From Wohlfahrtiimonas sp. (lineage in GTDB: Bacteria > Pseudomonadota > Gammaproteobacteria > Cardiobacteriales > Wohlfahrtiimonadaceae), in assembly GCA_030149965.1 (NCBI GenBank), contig JASLHB010000098.1, positions 1-43,895 on the forward strand: a DNA stretch of 43,895 nt, given 5' to 3'. A program made the position numbers and the translations under genes. Below are positions 15,235-23,480 of the stretch, one piece after another. The first letter of the stretch is position 1. Each line of letters starts with the position of its first letter. Under the pieces are notes generated by a model. It was not told where the DNA came from and ran no database searches. It was given only the letters and a program-made list of their open reading frames with translations.

Positions 15235-15261
15235 GATCTACCAACAAAAACTCATTACCGA

Positions 15262-15317
15262 ACTTGATTAAAATCAAGTAGCCTCTGTGTAGTTAAAGCA
15301 CTGCTGAGTACAGTGCT
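15262..15317 (+). promoter_or_regulatory. Two inverted repeats in the gltS leader
   Basis: A perfect 8-bp inverted repeat ACTTGATT-AA-AATCAAGT (15262-15279) is followed by AGCACTG-N7-CAGTGCT (15297-15303/15311-15317). The second ends 7 nt before the GGAGG ribosome site of gltS and has only a short T-stretch after it. The first may be an operator; the second may be an mRNA stem. Neither matches a regulator I can name. Confidence 0.4.
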
Positions 15318-15334
15318 AATTTTCGGAGGATTCT

Positions 15335-16540
15335 ATGATTCAGTTAAATTCGTATTTAACATTAGTTGCAGCAACCATTGTTCTATTATTGGGCACTATC
15401 CTAGTCAGACATATTGGTTTCTTAAGAAATAACCATATTCCTGAAGCTGTTGCTGGTGGTTTCATCGTTGCAATTGGCTTATTAGCTTTATCAGAAACAA
15501 CGGGCATTAGTTTTGGTTTCGATAGCAGCTTGCAGACAATGCTAATGATTGTATTCTTCACTTCGATCGGTTTAAGTGCGGATTTCTCTCGTTTAATCCA
15601 AGGCGGTAAACCCTTAGTCATTTTCGTAATTGCTGTCAGTGCGATGATTGTTGTTCAAAACATCGTTGGCATGGGATTAGCTGTGGCATTGGGACAAAAT
15701 CCATTCTACGGTTTAATCGCAGGTTCAATCACATTAACAGGCGGACATGGCAATGGCGCAGCTTGGGGAACAGTTTTAGCTGAAAAATATGGTTTAGAAG
15801 GCGCTGTAGAATTAGCAATGGCTTGCGCGACATTCGGCTTAGTTTTGGGTGGTTTAATTGGTGGTCCTGTTGCACGTCATTTATTGAAAAAAGTGAAACA
15901 ACCAAAAAATGATTCTCAATACGAAGTGCAAGAAGCATTTGAAGAGCCAACAGCTAAACGTAAAGTTAATACTGCAAGCATTACAGAAACAGTTGGTATG
16001 TTGGCAATCAGCATCAGTGCTGGTAGTTATTTAGATATATTAACGAAAGATACAATCATGCAAATGCCAACATTTGTATGGTGTTTATTCTCAGGCGTTA
16101 TTTTACGTAACATCATCACTCATATCTTCCGCAAACAAGTTTCTGATGAAACCATCGATGTATTAGGCAACGTTGCATTATCATTCTTCTTAGCAATGGC
16201 GTTGATGTCTTTAAAATTGGCACAATTAGCAGGTTTAGCAGCGCCAATCTTGATTATCATTGCAATTCAAACAGTTGTAATGGCATTGTTTGCAATCTAT
16301 ATCACATTCAGAATCATGGGCAGTAACTATGATGCAATTGTAATGAGTGCAGGTCATTGTGGATTTGGCTTAGGTGCAACACCAACAGCAATCGCCAATA
16401 TGCAAGCTGTGACGAAAGTATTTGGACCTTCACATAAAGCATTCTTAATTGTGCCAATGGTTGGAGCATTCTTCGTAGATATCTCAAACAGTGCTTTGAT
16501 CAAGATCTTCATTGAAATTGGTTCTAAGTTAGGTGGTTAA
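15335..16540 (+). CDS. gltS: Sodium/glutamate symporter
   Basis: Imports glutamate with Na+. The 401-residue inner-membrane protein has about ten hydrophobic helices in two pseudo-symmetric halves. Family features include LGTILVRHIGFLRNNHIPEAVAGG near the N-terminus, the re-entrant glycine-rich loop ITLTGGHGNGAAWG in the first half, and its counterpart AGHCGFGLGATPTAIANM in the second. A strong GGAGG lies before the ATG. A hydrophilic loop at about 190-215 links the halves. The gene is followed by a LysR regulator and a DadA-like gene, giving a glutamate/amino-acid uptake and oxidation cluster. Confidence 0.95.
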   Translation: MIQLNSYLTLVAATIVLLLGTILVRHIGFLRNNHIPEAVAGGFIVAIGLLALSETTGISFGFDSSLQTMLMIVFFTSIGLSADFSRLIQGGKPLVIFVIAVSAMIVVQNIVGMGLAVALGQNPFYGLIAGSITLTGGHGNGAAWGTVLAEKYGLEGAVELAMACATFGLVLGGLIGGPVARHLLKKVKQPKNDSQYEVQEAFEEPTAKRKVNTASITETVGMLAISISAGSYLDILTKDTIMQMPTFVWCLFSGVILRNIITHIFRKQVSDETIDVLGNVALSFFLAMALMSLKLAQLAGLAAPILIIIAIQTVVMALFAIYITFRIMGSNYDAIVMSAGHCGFGLGATPTAIANMQAVTKVFGPSHKAFLIVPMVGAFFVDISNSALIKIFIEIGSKLGG

Positions 16541-16570
16541 TCACATCTGAACATTAATATGCGTTAAAAT

Positions 16571-16600
16571 ACCCACTTTAGTTTAATCACTTCAGTGGGT
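16571..16600 (+). promoter_or_regulatory. Inverted repeat over the ribosome-binding region of the lysR gene
   Basis: ACCCACT (16571-16577) and AGTGGGT (16594-16600) form a 7-bp stem whose right arm ends 2 nt before the lysR ATG. It could be a weak gltS terminator (only a TT after it), or it could mask translation initiation. The start region has no other Shine-Dalgarno-like element than GTGGGT in this arm. Confidence 0.45.
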
Positions 16601-16602
16601 TT

Positions 16603-17496
16603 ATGACGCTCCGACATTTAGAAATTTTCTACGCCATCATGTTATGTGGCTCTTTAACCAAAGCAGCAGAAATGCTTTGTATTTCTCAGCCTGCTGCCAG
16701 TAAAGCATTAAAACATGCGGAATTACGCTTAGGATTCAGTCTATTTGAGCGCAAAAGTGGTAAATTAATCCCCACAAAAGAAGCCCACATTCTCTTTGAA
16801 AAAGCACAATCCATTTACAGTGAACTCGGTCATTTAAAAGAATTGGCTGATAATCTTGCAGCAAATCCTGAAGGAAGATTATCCATTGGCTGTATTCCAA
16901 GTTTGGGATTAAGTTTAGTGCCCACAATCACAACACAATTCATTAAAGAAAATCCGTCCATTAAAGTGGACATTAGCACTGATCACACAGAAACCATGTT
17001 ACAACGCTTAGCAAAATGTGATCTCGATTTTGCCATAACCTTTCAGCATGTAAAAAATCCTAATATTACTGTTGTACCATTAGCCAAAGTACCTTTAGTT
17101 TATTTAGATAATGAACCTCATCAATCACCTGTAAAAATTGATGACATTGATTTATCACGTTGGATTCATCCTGGTACAGATTCATTAGCACAATTAATCG
17201 TACAACATCGACAATTTCAAGCTTTTAGGTTAAATGTGCAAACCTATTATATGGCAGCAGAGTTTGTAAAATTATCTTTAGGTTGCACAATCAGTGATAT
17301 ATTTTCAGCAGAACAAATCTTGCCTGAATCTATGATTTATCCACTTGAACCTGCTATGTACTTAGATATTTGTTTGTTGCATCGTTCTGATATGACTTTG
17401 TCGAAAGCTGCTTATAATTACAAAAAAATTCTCAAAACTTATCTAGAAAAGAAAACCAAAGGACTTAACCAAAAGTTATACCCTAACGAAAACTAA
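16603..17496 (+). CDS. LysR-family transcriptional regulator
   Basis: A 297-residue regulator with an N-terminal winged helix: MTLRHLEIFYAIM, then SLTKAAEMLCISQPAASKALKHAELRLGFSLFER, the classic LysR signature. It continues into an effector-binding domain (about 90-290) with GRLSIGCIPSLGLSLVP. It lies between gltS and the DadA-like gene in the same direction, so the likely targets are these neighbours and the effector an amino acid or keto acid; both are inference. Dimeric LysR regulators bind T-N11-A palindromes, and one such site precedes gltS. Confidence 0.92.
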   Translation: MTLRHLEIFYAIMLCGSLTKAAEMLCISQPAASKALKHAELRLGFSLFERKSGKLIPTKEAHILFEKAQSIYSELGHLKELADNLAANPEGRLSIGCIPSLGLSLVPTITTQFIKENPSIKVDISTDHTETMLQRLAKCDLDFAITFQHVKNPNITVVPLAKVPLVYLDNEPHQSPVKIDDIDLSRWIHPGTDSLAQLIVQHRQFQAFRLNVQTYYMAAEFVKLSLGCTISDIFSAEQILPESMIYPLEPAMYLDICLLHRSDMTLSKAAYNYKKILKTYLEKKTKGLNQKLYPNEN

Positions 17497-17530
17497 TCAA
17501 TTGTATGAAGCTTGATAATTCGCTCTAATG

Positions 17531-17562
17531 ATCCTCAGTGTTTCAATAAAAGATATGAGGAT
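17531..17562 (+). promoter_or_regulatory. Hairpin that would mask the dadA Shine-Dalgarno
   Basis: ATCCTCA (17531-17537) is the exact reverse complement of TGAGGAT (17556-17562), which contains the GAGG ribosome site of the downstream gene (ATG at 17566). The loop is 18 nt. If the stem forms, initiation would be blocked, giving translational control or reduced expression. Seven base pairs with an A/T-rich loop is a marginal structure. Confidence 0.4.
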
Positions 17563-17565
17563 GTT

Positions 17566-18804
17566 ATGGAGCGGACAATCACCATCATCGGCGGCGGTGT
17601 TATTGGTATTTCTTTGGCTTATGCTTTAGTAAAAGCAGGCCAAAAAGTCACCTTAATTGATCAAGAAGATGGCGTTGGTCAAGGTGCTAGCTTTGCCAAT
17701 GGTGCACAGTTAAGTTATCGTTACGTTTCACCATTGGCTGATAAAGGCGTACCATTACAAGGTCTTCAATGGTTGGGGAAATCTGATTCTCCATTAAATC
17801 TACGTTTTCGCTTCACATTGGAACAATGGCAATGGTTGATGCAATTCACATTGGCATGTAATCAAAAAACCAACAAAATTAATGGTGCTCATATCCTTAG
17901 GTTATCTTTATTGAGCCAAAGTGTATTAAAAGATTGGCGCGAAAATGACAACTTAGATGATTTCTGTTGGAAAAAATCTGGCAAATTGATCATTCATCGC
18001 CATCAATCAGATTTTGATAAAGCTTCCTCTAAAATTGATCCAGAGTTCCAAGAAGTTTTGAATCAAGATCAAATCTTAGAAAAAGAACCTTCATTGAAAC
18101 ATGCTTATGCTGATTTGAAAGGTGCAATTTATGCGCCCAATGATGAAACTGCCGATGCTTATCTTTATTGTGTTGCCCTTTTGAATAAGCTCAAAAAATC
18201 CGATCTGTTCACTTTGATGATCAACACAAAAGTGACAGCCATTCATGGCAGCGATGAGATTCACAGCATTACCACAACAAAAGGCACAATGAATGTGCAA
18301 GAATTGGTGATTGCATCAGGCAATGGTGCAACTGAATTATTAAATCCGATGGATATCAAATTGCCGATTTATCCGCTCAAAGGTTACAGTTTAACTGTCC
18401 CTTTTCCATCAGAAAATGGAATTGTGCCAAATGCAAGCGTGACAGATTATGGACATAAAACTGTGTATGCAAAATTGGGTAATCGTTTAAGAATCGCCGC
18501 GATGGTTGATATCGGCTATGATGCATCGATTCGCCAAAATCGTATTGGAGCACTCAAGAAAACTGTCCAATCAACATTCCCTGAATTGCAAGGTATTGAT
18601 AAAGCTGATGTATGGGCAGGATTGCGCCCTTCAACACCAAAAGGCCCACCAATTTTAGGAAAAACCCGCTATAACAATTTATGGTTGAATGTTGGCCATG
18701 GCAGTTTGGGTTTTACCTTAGCAGCAGGCAGCGCAACTGTATTATCTGCGCTCATTTGCCAAAAAAAATCGCCCATTGATTTAACGGGATTAAGCTTACT
18801 TTAA
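17566..18804 (+). CDS. FAD-dependent D-amino acid dehydrogenase family protein (DadA-like)
   Basis: Membrane-associated flavoprotein expected to deaminate D-amino acids to 2-oxo acids via an imino acid, passing electrons to the respiratory chain. The 412 residues start with a Rossmann FAD site (TIIGGGVIGISLAYALVKAG), followed by ASFANGAQLSY (the DadA-like ANAGQLSP region). C-terminal YPLKGYSLTVP and WAGLRPSTPKGPPILG with GHGSLGFTLAAG complete the FAD fold. The length is close to E. coli DadA (432). I start at 17566, with GAGG 5 nt upstream; a TTG 18 codons earlier has no ribosome site. Amino acid specificity is unknown. The RidA-family gene a few kb away could clear its imine products. Confidence 0.85.
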   Translation: MERTITIIGGGVIGISLAYALVKAGQKVTLIDQEDGVGQGASFANGAQLSYRYVSPLADKGVPLQGLQWLGKSDSPLNLRFRFTLEQWQWLMQFTLACNQKTNKINGAHILRLSLLSQSVLKDWRENDNLDDFCWKKSGKLIIHRHQSDFDKASSKIDPEFQEVLNQDQILEKEPSLKHAYADLKGAIYAPNDETADAYLYCVALLNKLKKSDLFTLMINTKVTAIHGSDEIHSITTTKGTMNVQELVIASGNGATELLNPMDIKLPIYPLKGYSLTVPFPSENGIVPNASVTDYGHKTVYAKLGNRLRIAAMVDIGYDASIRQNRIGALKKTVQSTFPELQGIDKADVWAGLRPSTPKGPPILGKTRYNNLWLNVGHGSLGFTLAAGSATVLSALICQKKSPIDLTGLSLL

Positions 18805-19311
18805 TCACTTTTGATCCAACACAATCAACAAACCTCTAAGCAGATATTGTAATGATGCAGCATCTGCTTTTGACATAGATTCAATCAAAGAATTTTCAAC
18901 AGCCAAATGCGTTGGCACAATTTTCTCAATCAATGCTTTGCCTTCAGCGGTTAATTCAACAATTACGCCACGACGATCAGCAGGATCAGGCAATCTGACA
19001 ATATAACCACTTTTTTCTAATCGATTAATACGATTGGATAATCCGCCTGATGAAATTAATATCACAGCTTGAATCTGCGTTGGCGTTAATTGATGCTTAT
19101 CTGCTCGCAACAATGCTGCCAACACATCAAACTCACCCACAACGAGATCATATTGCGCTAAATTTTCATCCACTTTTTTACCAATCAATGAACTCAATCG
19201 CACAATACGCCCGATAATTTCTGTGCCCGATGTATCTAACGATTCATTAGATCGCTGCCAATCTTGCACAATTTGTTCAATTAAATCTTTAGGTTGCGTT
19301 CGTTTTGCCAT
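18805..19311 (-). CDS. MarR-family transcriptional regulator
   Basis: A 168-residue winged-helix repressor type. The core reads LVVGEFDVLAALLRADKHQLTPTQIQAVILISSGGLSNRINRLEKSGYIVRLPDPADRRGVIVELTAEG, with the DPxDRR wing motif. The extended N-terminus (about 30 residues before the core) is like PecS/HucR-type members, which respond to urate, xanthine or related purines. It is divergent from guaD, and a large inverted repeat sits between them, so it probably controls guaD and itself. I start at 19311 (MAKRTQPKDL), with GGAAAA 8 nt upstream; an ATG 10 codons earlier is possible. The purine effector is inference. Confidence 0.88.
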   Translation of the reverse strand: MAKRTQPKDLIEQIVQDWQRSNESLDTSGTEIIGRIVRLSSLIGKKVDENLAQYDLVVGEFDVLAALLRADKHQLTPTQIQAVILISSGGLSNRINRLEKSGYIVRLPDPADRRGVIVELTAEGKALIEKIVPTHLAVENSLIESMSKADAASLQYLLRGLLIVLDQK

Positions 19312-19378
19312 AAATATTTTCCATAATTGTGCGCGTATCATAACTTAATTATGGCTGCCTAGATATTGATAATCACAC

Positions 19379-19437
19379 AAAAGTATCTTTATCTAAAGAT
19401 ACTTTTAGCGTAAAGTAGCTTCACGTAAAGATACTTT
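19379..19437. promoter_or_regulatory. Operator cluster between marR and guaD
   Basis: A perfect inverted repeat with 13-bp arms, AAAAGTATCTTTA (19379-19391) and TAAAGATACTTTT (19394-19406), is separated by TC. A third exact copy of TAAAGATACTTT lies at 19426-19437, and a weaker copy (8/12 match) at 19411-19422. The copies are spaced 17 and 15 bp apart. The site lies between divergent marR and guaD starts and is very likely the MarR operator. Confidence 0.8.
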
Positions 19438-19455
19438 CATCATCAGGAATCAATC

Positions 19456-20763
19456 ATGCAATCGTCTAAAACAGCCATTCGCGGCGCAATGCTCACTTTT
19501 ACACAAGATCCTTTTTTCCACCCAATGGAAGATTGCTTCACTTATGAATCAGATGCAATCATCGTGATGGATAATGGCAAAATTACCGCTGTAGATAAAG
19601 CCGAAAATATTTTGCCAACATTAGGTGAAATGCCAATTACGCGCTATCACGATAGCATTATCACAGCAGGATTCATCGATAGCCATGTGCATTATCCGCA
19701 AACAGAAATCATTGCATCTTATGGTGAACAACTGATTGATTGGCTGAATAATTATACTTTCATTGCTGAACAAGGCTTTAAAGATAAAGATCACGCAAAA
19801 GAAGTTGCCGAAATTTTCATGAAAGAACAACATCGCAATGGCGTAACAGCTTCAACAATCTTCTGCACTGTGTTTCCGCAATCTGTGGATGCAATTTTTG
19901 AAGAAGCTGAAAAATACAACATGCGCATCATGGCAGGTAAAGTTTGTATGGATCGAAATGCGCCAGAAGCATTACTCGATACAGCACAAAAATCATATGA
20001 TGAATCCAAAGCATTGATTGAAAAATGGCATAAAAAAGGTCGCGCGGAATATGTGATTACACCAAGATTTATCCCAACTTCAACGCATGAACAACTAGAA
20101 ATGGTGGGAAGCTTGGCACAAGAATTCCCTGATACATTGATTCAATCTCATGTTTCAGAAAATATTGGCGAAATTGCTTGGGTGAAAGAGTTATTCCCAG
20201 AAGCCAAAGATTATACAGATGCTTATGATCGTTATGGTTTATTGCGTGATCGCGCAATTTATGGTCATGGCGTTCATTTAACTGAAAGAGAAATGCATGT
20301 GATCAGTGAACGTGGCGCAGCTGTTGCTCACTGCCCGACTTCGAACTTCTTTTTAGGTTCTGGCGCATTTAATTTACACAATGCAAAAGCAAATCATCGC
20401 CCGATGAAAGTTGGCTTAGGGACAGATTTAGGTGCTGGTACAAGCTTTTCTATCCTACAAACTATGAATGAAGCTTATAAAGCTGCACAAATGAATGGTG
20501 CACCTTATTCATCCTTACATACATTTTATCTTGCAACGCGTGGCACTGCAGAAGCTTTATCATTGCAAGATAAAATCGGCTCCATCGCTGTCGGAATGGA
20601 AGCAGATTTAACGGTTATCAACCTTAAATCAACGCCAATCATTGATTATAGAATGCGCTATGCCAACAGTTTAGAAGAAGCATTATTCATTCAAATGACT
20701 TTAGGCGATGATCGTGCGATTTCAGCAACTTATATTGCAGGAAAACTGGTTCATCAAAAGTAA
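19456..20763 (+). CDS. guaD: Guanine deaminase
   Basis: Zinc amidohydrolase converting guanine to xanthine and ammonia, allowing purine catabolism or salvage. The 435-residue protein has the metal-binding HVHYPQTE motif (HxH), the QSHVSENIGEIAWV His, YGHGVHL and HCPTSNFFLGSG, followed by the GTDLGAGTSFSIL Asp motif, all as in guanine deaminases. AGGA precedes the ATG. The operator cluster and the divergent MarR gene indicate repression relieved by a purine-type ligand. No xanthine dehydrogenase genes are adjacent, so xanthine may be salvaged by phosphoribosyltransferase. Confidence 0.95.
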   Translation: MQSSKTAIRGAMLTFTQDPFFHPMEDCFTYESDAIIVMDNGKITAVDKAENILPTLGEMPITRYHDSIITAGFIDSHVHYPQTEIIASYGEQLIDWLNNYTFIAEQGFKDKDHAKEVAEIFMKEQHRNGVTASTIFCTVFPQSVDAIFEEAEKYNMRIMAGKVCMDRNAPEALLDTAQKSYDESKALIEKWHKKGRAEYVITPRFIPTSTHEQLEMVGSLAQEFPDTLIQSHVSENIGEIAWVKELFPEAKDYTDAYDRYGLLRDRAIYGHGVHLTEREMHVISERGAAVAHCPTSNFFLGSGAFNLHNAKANHRPMKVGLGTDLGAGTSFSILQTMNEAYKAAQMNGAPYSSLHTFYLATRGTAEALSLQDKIGSIAVGMEADLTVINLKSTPIIDYRMRYANSLEEALFIQMTLGDDRAISATYIAGKLVHQK

Positions 20764-20772
20764 TCTCTATAA

Positions 20773-20804
20773 AAAAATCCCTAAATATTTGCTTAGGGAT
20801 TTTT
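20773..20804. terminator. Bidirectional terminator between guaD and the dicarboxylate symporter gene
   Basis: AAAAATCCCTAA (20773-20784), loop of 8, TTAGGGATTTTT (20793-20804). The 12-bp stem with A- and T-runs serves both convergent genes. Confidence 0.88.
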
Positions 20805-20817
20805 ATGCTTATGATGA

Positions 20818-22167
20818 TTAAGAATCTAAGTTCAATACCATTTTTTCTTCTGAGATATCTTCTAGTTCATCGGAAGTGACAAAATAATTATTGGCTTTTT
20901 CTTCATCAAAACAGTTTTCCCATTTTGCAATAATAATCGCAGCCAATGCATTACCCACAACATTCAAAGCTGTACGAGCCATATCTAATATACGATCCAC
21001 GCCCGCAATGAATGCCAATCCTGTCACAGGAATGCCAACACTGCCCAAAGTTGCCAATAACACGACAAACGAAACACCCGGAACGCCTGCAATACCTTTT
21101 GAAGTAAGCATTAATGTGAATACTAAAATAATTTCCTGCATGATACTTAATTCAATACCATATAACTGTGCAATAAAAATTGCTGCAATACTTTGATATA
21201 ACGTTGATCCATCTAGATTAAATGAATAGCCAATCGGTATTACAAAACTTGTGATAGAACTTGGCACGCCATATTGTGTCAATTTATCCATCATTCTTGG
21301 TAAGACAGTTTCTGAACTAGCCGTTGAATAAGCGAGTAATAATTCATCTTTCAGCAATTTCATAATCGTAAAGATATTAATCTTAAAGTAGTAAGCAATC
21401 CCGCCCAATACAGCAACTGCAAAGAAAGCGATTGCGCCATAAACCAATAAAACTAATTTAATCAACGGATATAAAGATGCAAAACCAAACGTTGCAACCG
21501 TCGCACTGATCAAAGCAAATACGCCAATTGGTGCATATAGCATAATCATATTGGTTACTTTGAACATTGTTTCCGAAATACTGTTCAAAACATTCAATAA
21601 AGGCTCTTTTTTATCAGCTGATAATGAAGATAATCCCATACCAAAAAGCACAGAGAAAAAGATCACAGGCAGCATATCACCTTCTGCCATTGCAGAGATT
21701 ACGTTATGCGGTACGATGGATAATAATGTATCAGCAATGCCATGATGGCTCGATTCTATTGCAGCAGTTGTGGCTTGATAAGATGAAATATCAACAGCAG
21801 ATAATTCCTGCATATTAATACCAACGCCTGGCTGAAATACATTCGCCAAGAAAATACCAAGTACGATGGCTAAAGTTGTCACAACTTCAAAGTAAATAAT
21901 GGTTTTCAAACCTAATTTACCTAGTTTTTTTGTATCGCCAACACCTGCAATCCCAACGATTAATGTTGAAATAACAATTGGTACAACGATCATCTGAATC
22001 ATTTTGATAAAGATCTGACCTGCTGGGTTTAATAAATTATCAATCACCCAAGCTTGATTTGTACTGCCATGTAAAATTGAGCCAACCACGATACCAACAA
22101 CCAAGGCAATCATGATTTGTACGCCCAAACTAAATTTAAACTTACGTGAGTGTAGCGTTGCTTCCAT
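20818..22167 (-). CDS. Dicarboxylate/amino acid:cation symporter (DAACS, GltP/DctA-like)
   Basis: A 449-residue inner-membrane transporter of the glutamate/aspartate/C4-dicarboxylate family. It has eight or so hydrophobic helices plus the two re-entrant hairpins. Motifs: the serine-rich YSTASSETVLPRMMD loop, SFNLDGSTLYQSIAAIFIAQLYG (NMDGT-type, here NLDGS), and SKGIAGVPGVSFVVL, with GVDRILDMARTALNVVGNALAA near the C-terminus. The Arg in the last motif region favours acidic amino acids, but the substrate is uncertain. The C-terminal tail (EELDISEE-like) is acidic. It complements gltS in the same region as a second route for glutamate/aspartate uptake. Confidence 0.92.
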   Translation of the reverse strand: MEATLHSRKFKFSLGVQIMIALVVGIVVGSILHGSTNQAWVIDNLLNPAGQIFIKMIQMIVVPIVISTLIVGIAGVGDTKKLGKLGLKTIIYFEVVTTLAIVLGIFLANVFQPGVGINMQELSAVDISSYQATTAAIESSHHGIADTLLSIVPHNVISAMAEGDMLPVIFFSVLFGMGLSSLSADKKEPLLNVLNSISETMFKVTNMIMLYAPIGVFALISATVATFGFASLYPLIKLVLLVYGAIAFFAVAVLGGIAYYFKINIFTIMKLLKDELLLAYSTASSETVLPRMMDKLTQYGVPSSITSFVIPIGYSFNLDGSTLYQSIAAIFIAQLYGIELSIMQEIILVFTLMLTSKGIAGVPGVSFVVLLATLGSVGIPVTGLAFIAGVDRILDMARTALNVVGNALAAIIIAKWENCFDEEKANNYFVTSDELEDISEEKMVLNLDS

Positions 22168-22490
22168 GCTATCTCCTTATTATTTTGAGTATATTTTCAG
22201 TGTTTCTCAATATCACACTATGTGATTGTTGCAGCACAATGGCTGTATATTGTTGTGAAACACCCGATAAGTGCTATCTCCAGCACTATAATTGATCCAT
22301 TTAGGTATCAAGAAGTTCAACACATTAACATTATTTTTTACAAAAATTAACATAAATATTCATTTAAATAAAAAATCACACAACTGAAATTAACTCAAAA
22401 TATAGATAAATATTCTCTCAGAATCATTAGATTAATCAGTATAATCATCCATGCAATTCTGCTTATTTTAATCTGTGAAATGAGGATAAT
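22168..22490. promoter_or_regulatory. Intergenic region between the symporter and RidA genes
   Basis: This 323-bp gap is AT-rich and holds divergent promoters. Towards the symporter (minus) there is TTGATA followed, at a short 15-bp spacing, by TATAGT (22290-22285). Next comes an inverted repeat AGTGCT-N6-AGCACT (22270-22287) at the probable transcript start, then ATCACA-N3-TGTGAT about 50 bp further. Towards ridA a TATAAT (22440-22445) lies 46 bp before the ATG without a clear -35. I see no gene or RNA. Confidence 0.35.
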
Positions 22491-22832
22491 ATGATCAAGC
22501 GTTTTAATTTAGGTCCAAGAATGTCAGATGCAGTGACATACAATCAAACGATTTATTACACTTCTGTACCAACAGTGGAAGATAAATGTGCTTATGCGCA
22601 AATGAAAAGCATCTTAGAAGACGTTGATGCTGTATTGGCTCAGAATGGTAGTGAAAAAAGTAAAATTTTAGATGTAACAATTTTCCTAGTGGACAACGAA
22701 GATTTTGCTGAAATGAACCGTGCTTGGGATGAATGGGTTGATCCAAATAATTCTCCTGTACGTTGCACTGTACAAGCAGGCTTAATGCGCCCTAATTGGA
22801 AAATGGAAATCAAAATTATTGCGGCTGTATAA
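22491..22832 (+). CDS. RidA/YjgF-family enamine/imine deaminase-like protein
   Basis: A 113-residue single-domain protein of the Rid superfamily, which hydrolyses reactive enamines/imines formed by PLP enzymes and amino acid oxidases. It keeps the substrate-binding arginine in the NSPVRCTVQAGLMRP segment and the acidic MEIKIIAAV end. The N-terminal part (MIKRFNLGPRMSDAVTYN) differs from archetypal RidA, pointing to one of the Rid1-7 side groups. The domain would form a trimer. The nearby DadA-like gene produces imino acids, a plausible substrate source; this is inference. Its own terminator follows. Confidence 0.88.
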   Translation: MIKRFNLGPRMSDAVTYNQTIYYTSVPTVEDKCAYAQMKSILEDVDAVLAQNGSEKSKILDVTIFLVDNEDFAEMNRAWDEWVDPNNSPVRCTVQAGLMRPNWKMEIKIIAAV

Positions 22833-22843
22833 AATGAATATTG

Positions 22844-22870
22844 AGCAATAGAGATCACTCTATTGCTTTT
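22844..22870 (+). terminator. Terminator after the RidA-family gene
   Basis: AGCAATAGAG-ATCA-CTCTATTGCT followed by TTT: a perfect 10-bp stem 11 bp after the stop codon. Confidence 0.82.
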
Positions 22871-23005
22871 ACTATAAATAACAATAATCATTCTTTCTTA
22901 ATATTTTATTGAGCCTAAAACGCCACAATTGTATAATGCCGAAACAATATATTTATACTAATTAATATTAACTTTCATATATAACTTTATAGGCTATTGA
23001 ATACT

Positions 23006-23461
23006 ATGAAGCGTTTTATCTCTATTTTCTTTCTACTGACAAGCTTTATATCCATCAGCTATACAAAAGATCGCTTCCCTATTTTAATGTTAGATGATTG
23101 TGTGAGAAAACATGCTCAGCTAACAGATATCAACCAATGTGAGTATAATAATTATCGTGTTGCCAATGAAGCTTTAGGAATTTTCTATCTCAATCTCCAG
23201 TACTTTCTGCCTGAAGAACATCACCAAACATTAGAAGCATCACAAACCTATTGGGAAAACTTTGCAGATGCAACTTGTACAGTTTCTGCAGCGCGTTATA
23301 CAGAATCTGAAGAACAGAATGCAGTAGCTAAAATTCACTGTCTTAATCATAGAATTGAAGAACGAATTGATAACTTAGTATATTTAGTCATGCTTTGGGA
23401 AGAAAAACTCGGCAGTTTTCAAGGCGTTTTAGATCGCGCCATGCAACCCAATCAACCCTAA
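23006..23461 (+). CDS. Secreted four-cysteine LprI-like protein, copy 1
   Basis: The 151-residue protein has a signal peptide (MKRFISIFFLLTSFISISYT). The mature part has the outline of the LprI/DUF1311 lysozyme-inhibitor-like domain: Cys, then TDINQCEYNNYRVANEAL, FYLNLQYFLP, LEASQTYWENFADATC, and a fourth Cys in KIHCLNHR. The four Cys would form two disulphides in the periplasm. The typical domain contains QxxMNxC and AQxxWxxYRDxxC; here the pattern is recognisable but divergent. It is followed 19 bp later by a paralogue. A TTG three codons upstream is an alternative start. Lysozyme inhibition is a family hint, not shown. Confidence 0.72.
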   Translation: MKRFISIFFLLTSFISISYTKDRFPILMLDDCVRKHAQLTDINQCEYNNYRVANEALGIFYLNLQYFLPEEHHQTLEASQTYWENFADATCTVSAARYTESEEQNAVAKIHCLNHRIEERIDNLVYLVMLWEEKLGSFQGVLDRAMQPNQP

Positions 23462-23480
23462 AATACTTGGTAATGACAAT

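Noticed and set aside
15210..15236. Mini-ORF MWNNNLWL in the gltS leader
   Set aside because: No Shine-Dalgarno, no terminator or antiterminator follows, and its Trp codons have no link to glutamate uptake.
17512..17565. Upstream TTG start for the DadA-like protein
   Set aside because: No ribosome site, and the FAD-binding strand normally begins within a few residues of the start; 17566 fits.
22220..22236. CRP site near the symporter promoter (TCACA-N3-TGTGA)
   Set aside because: Half-sites are in inverted order with 3-bp spacing, not TGTGA-N6-TCACA.
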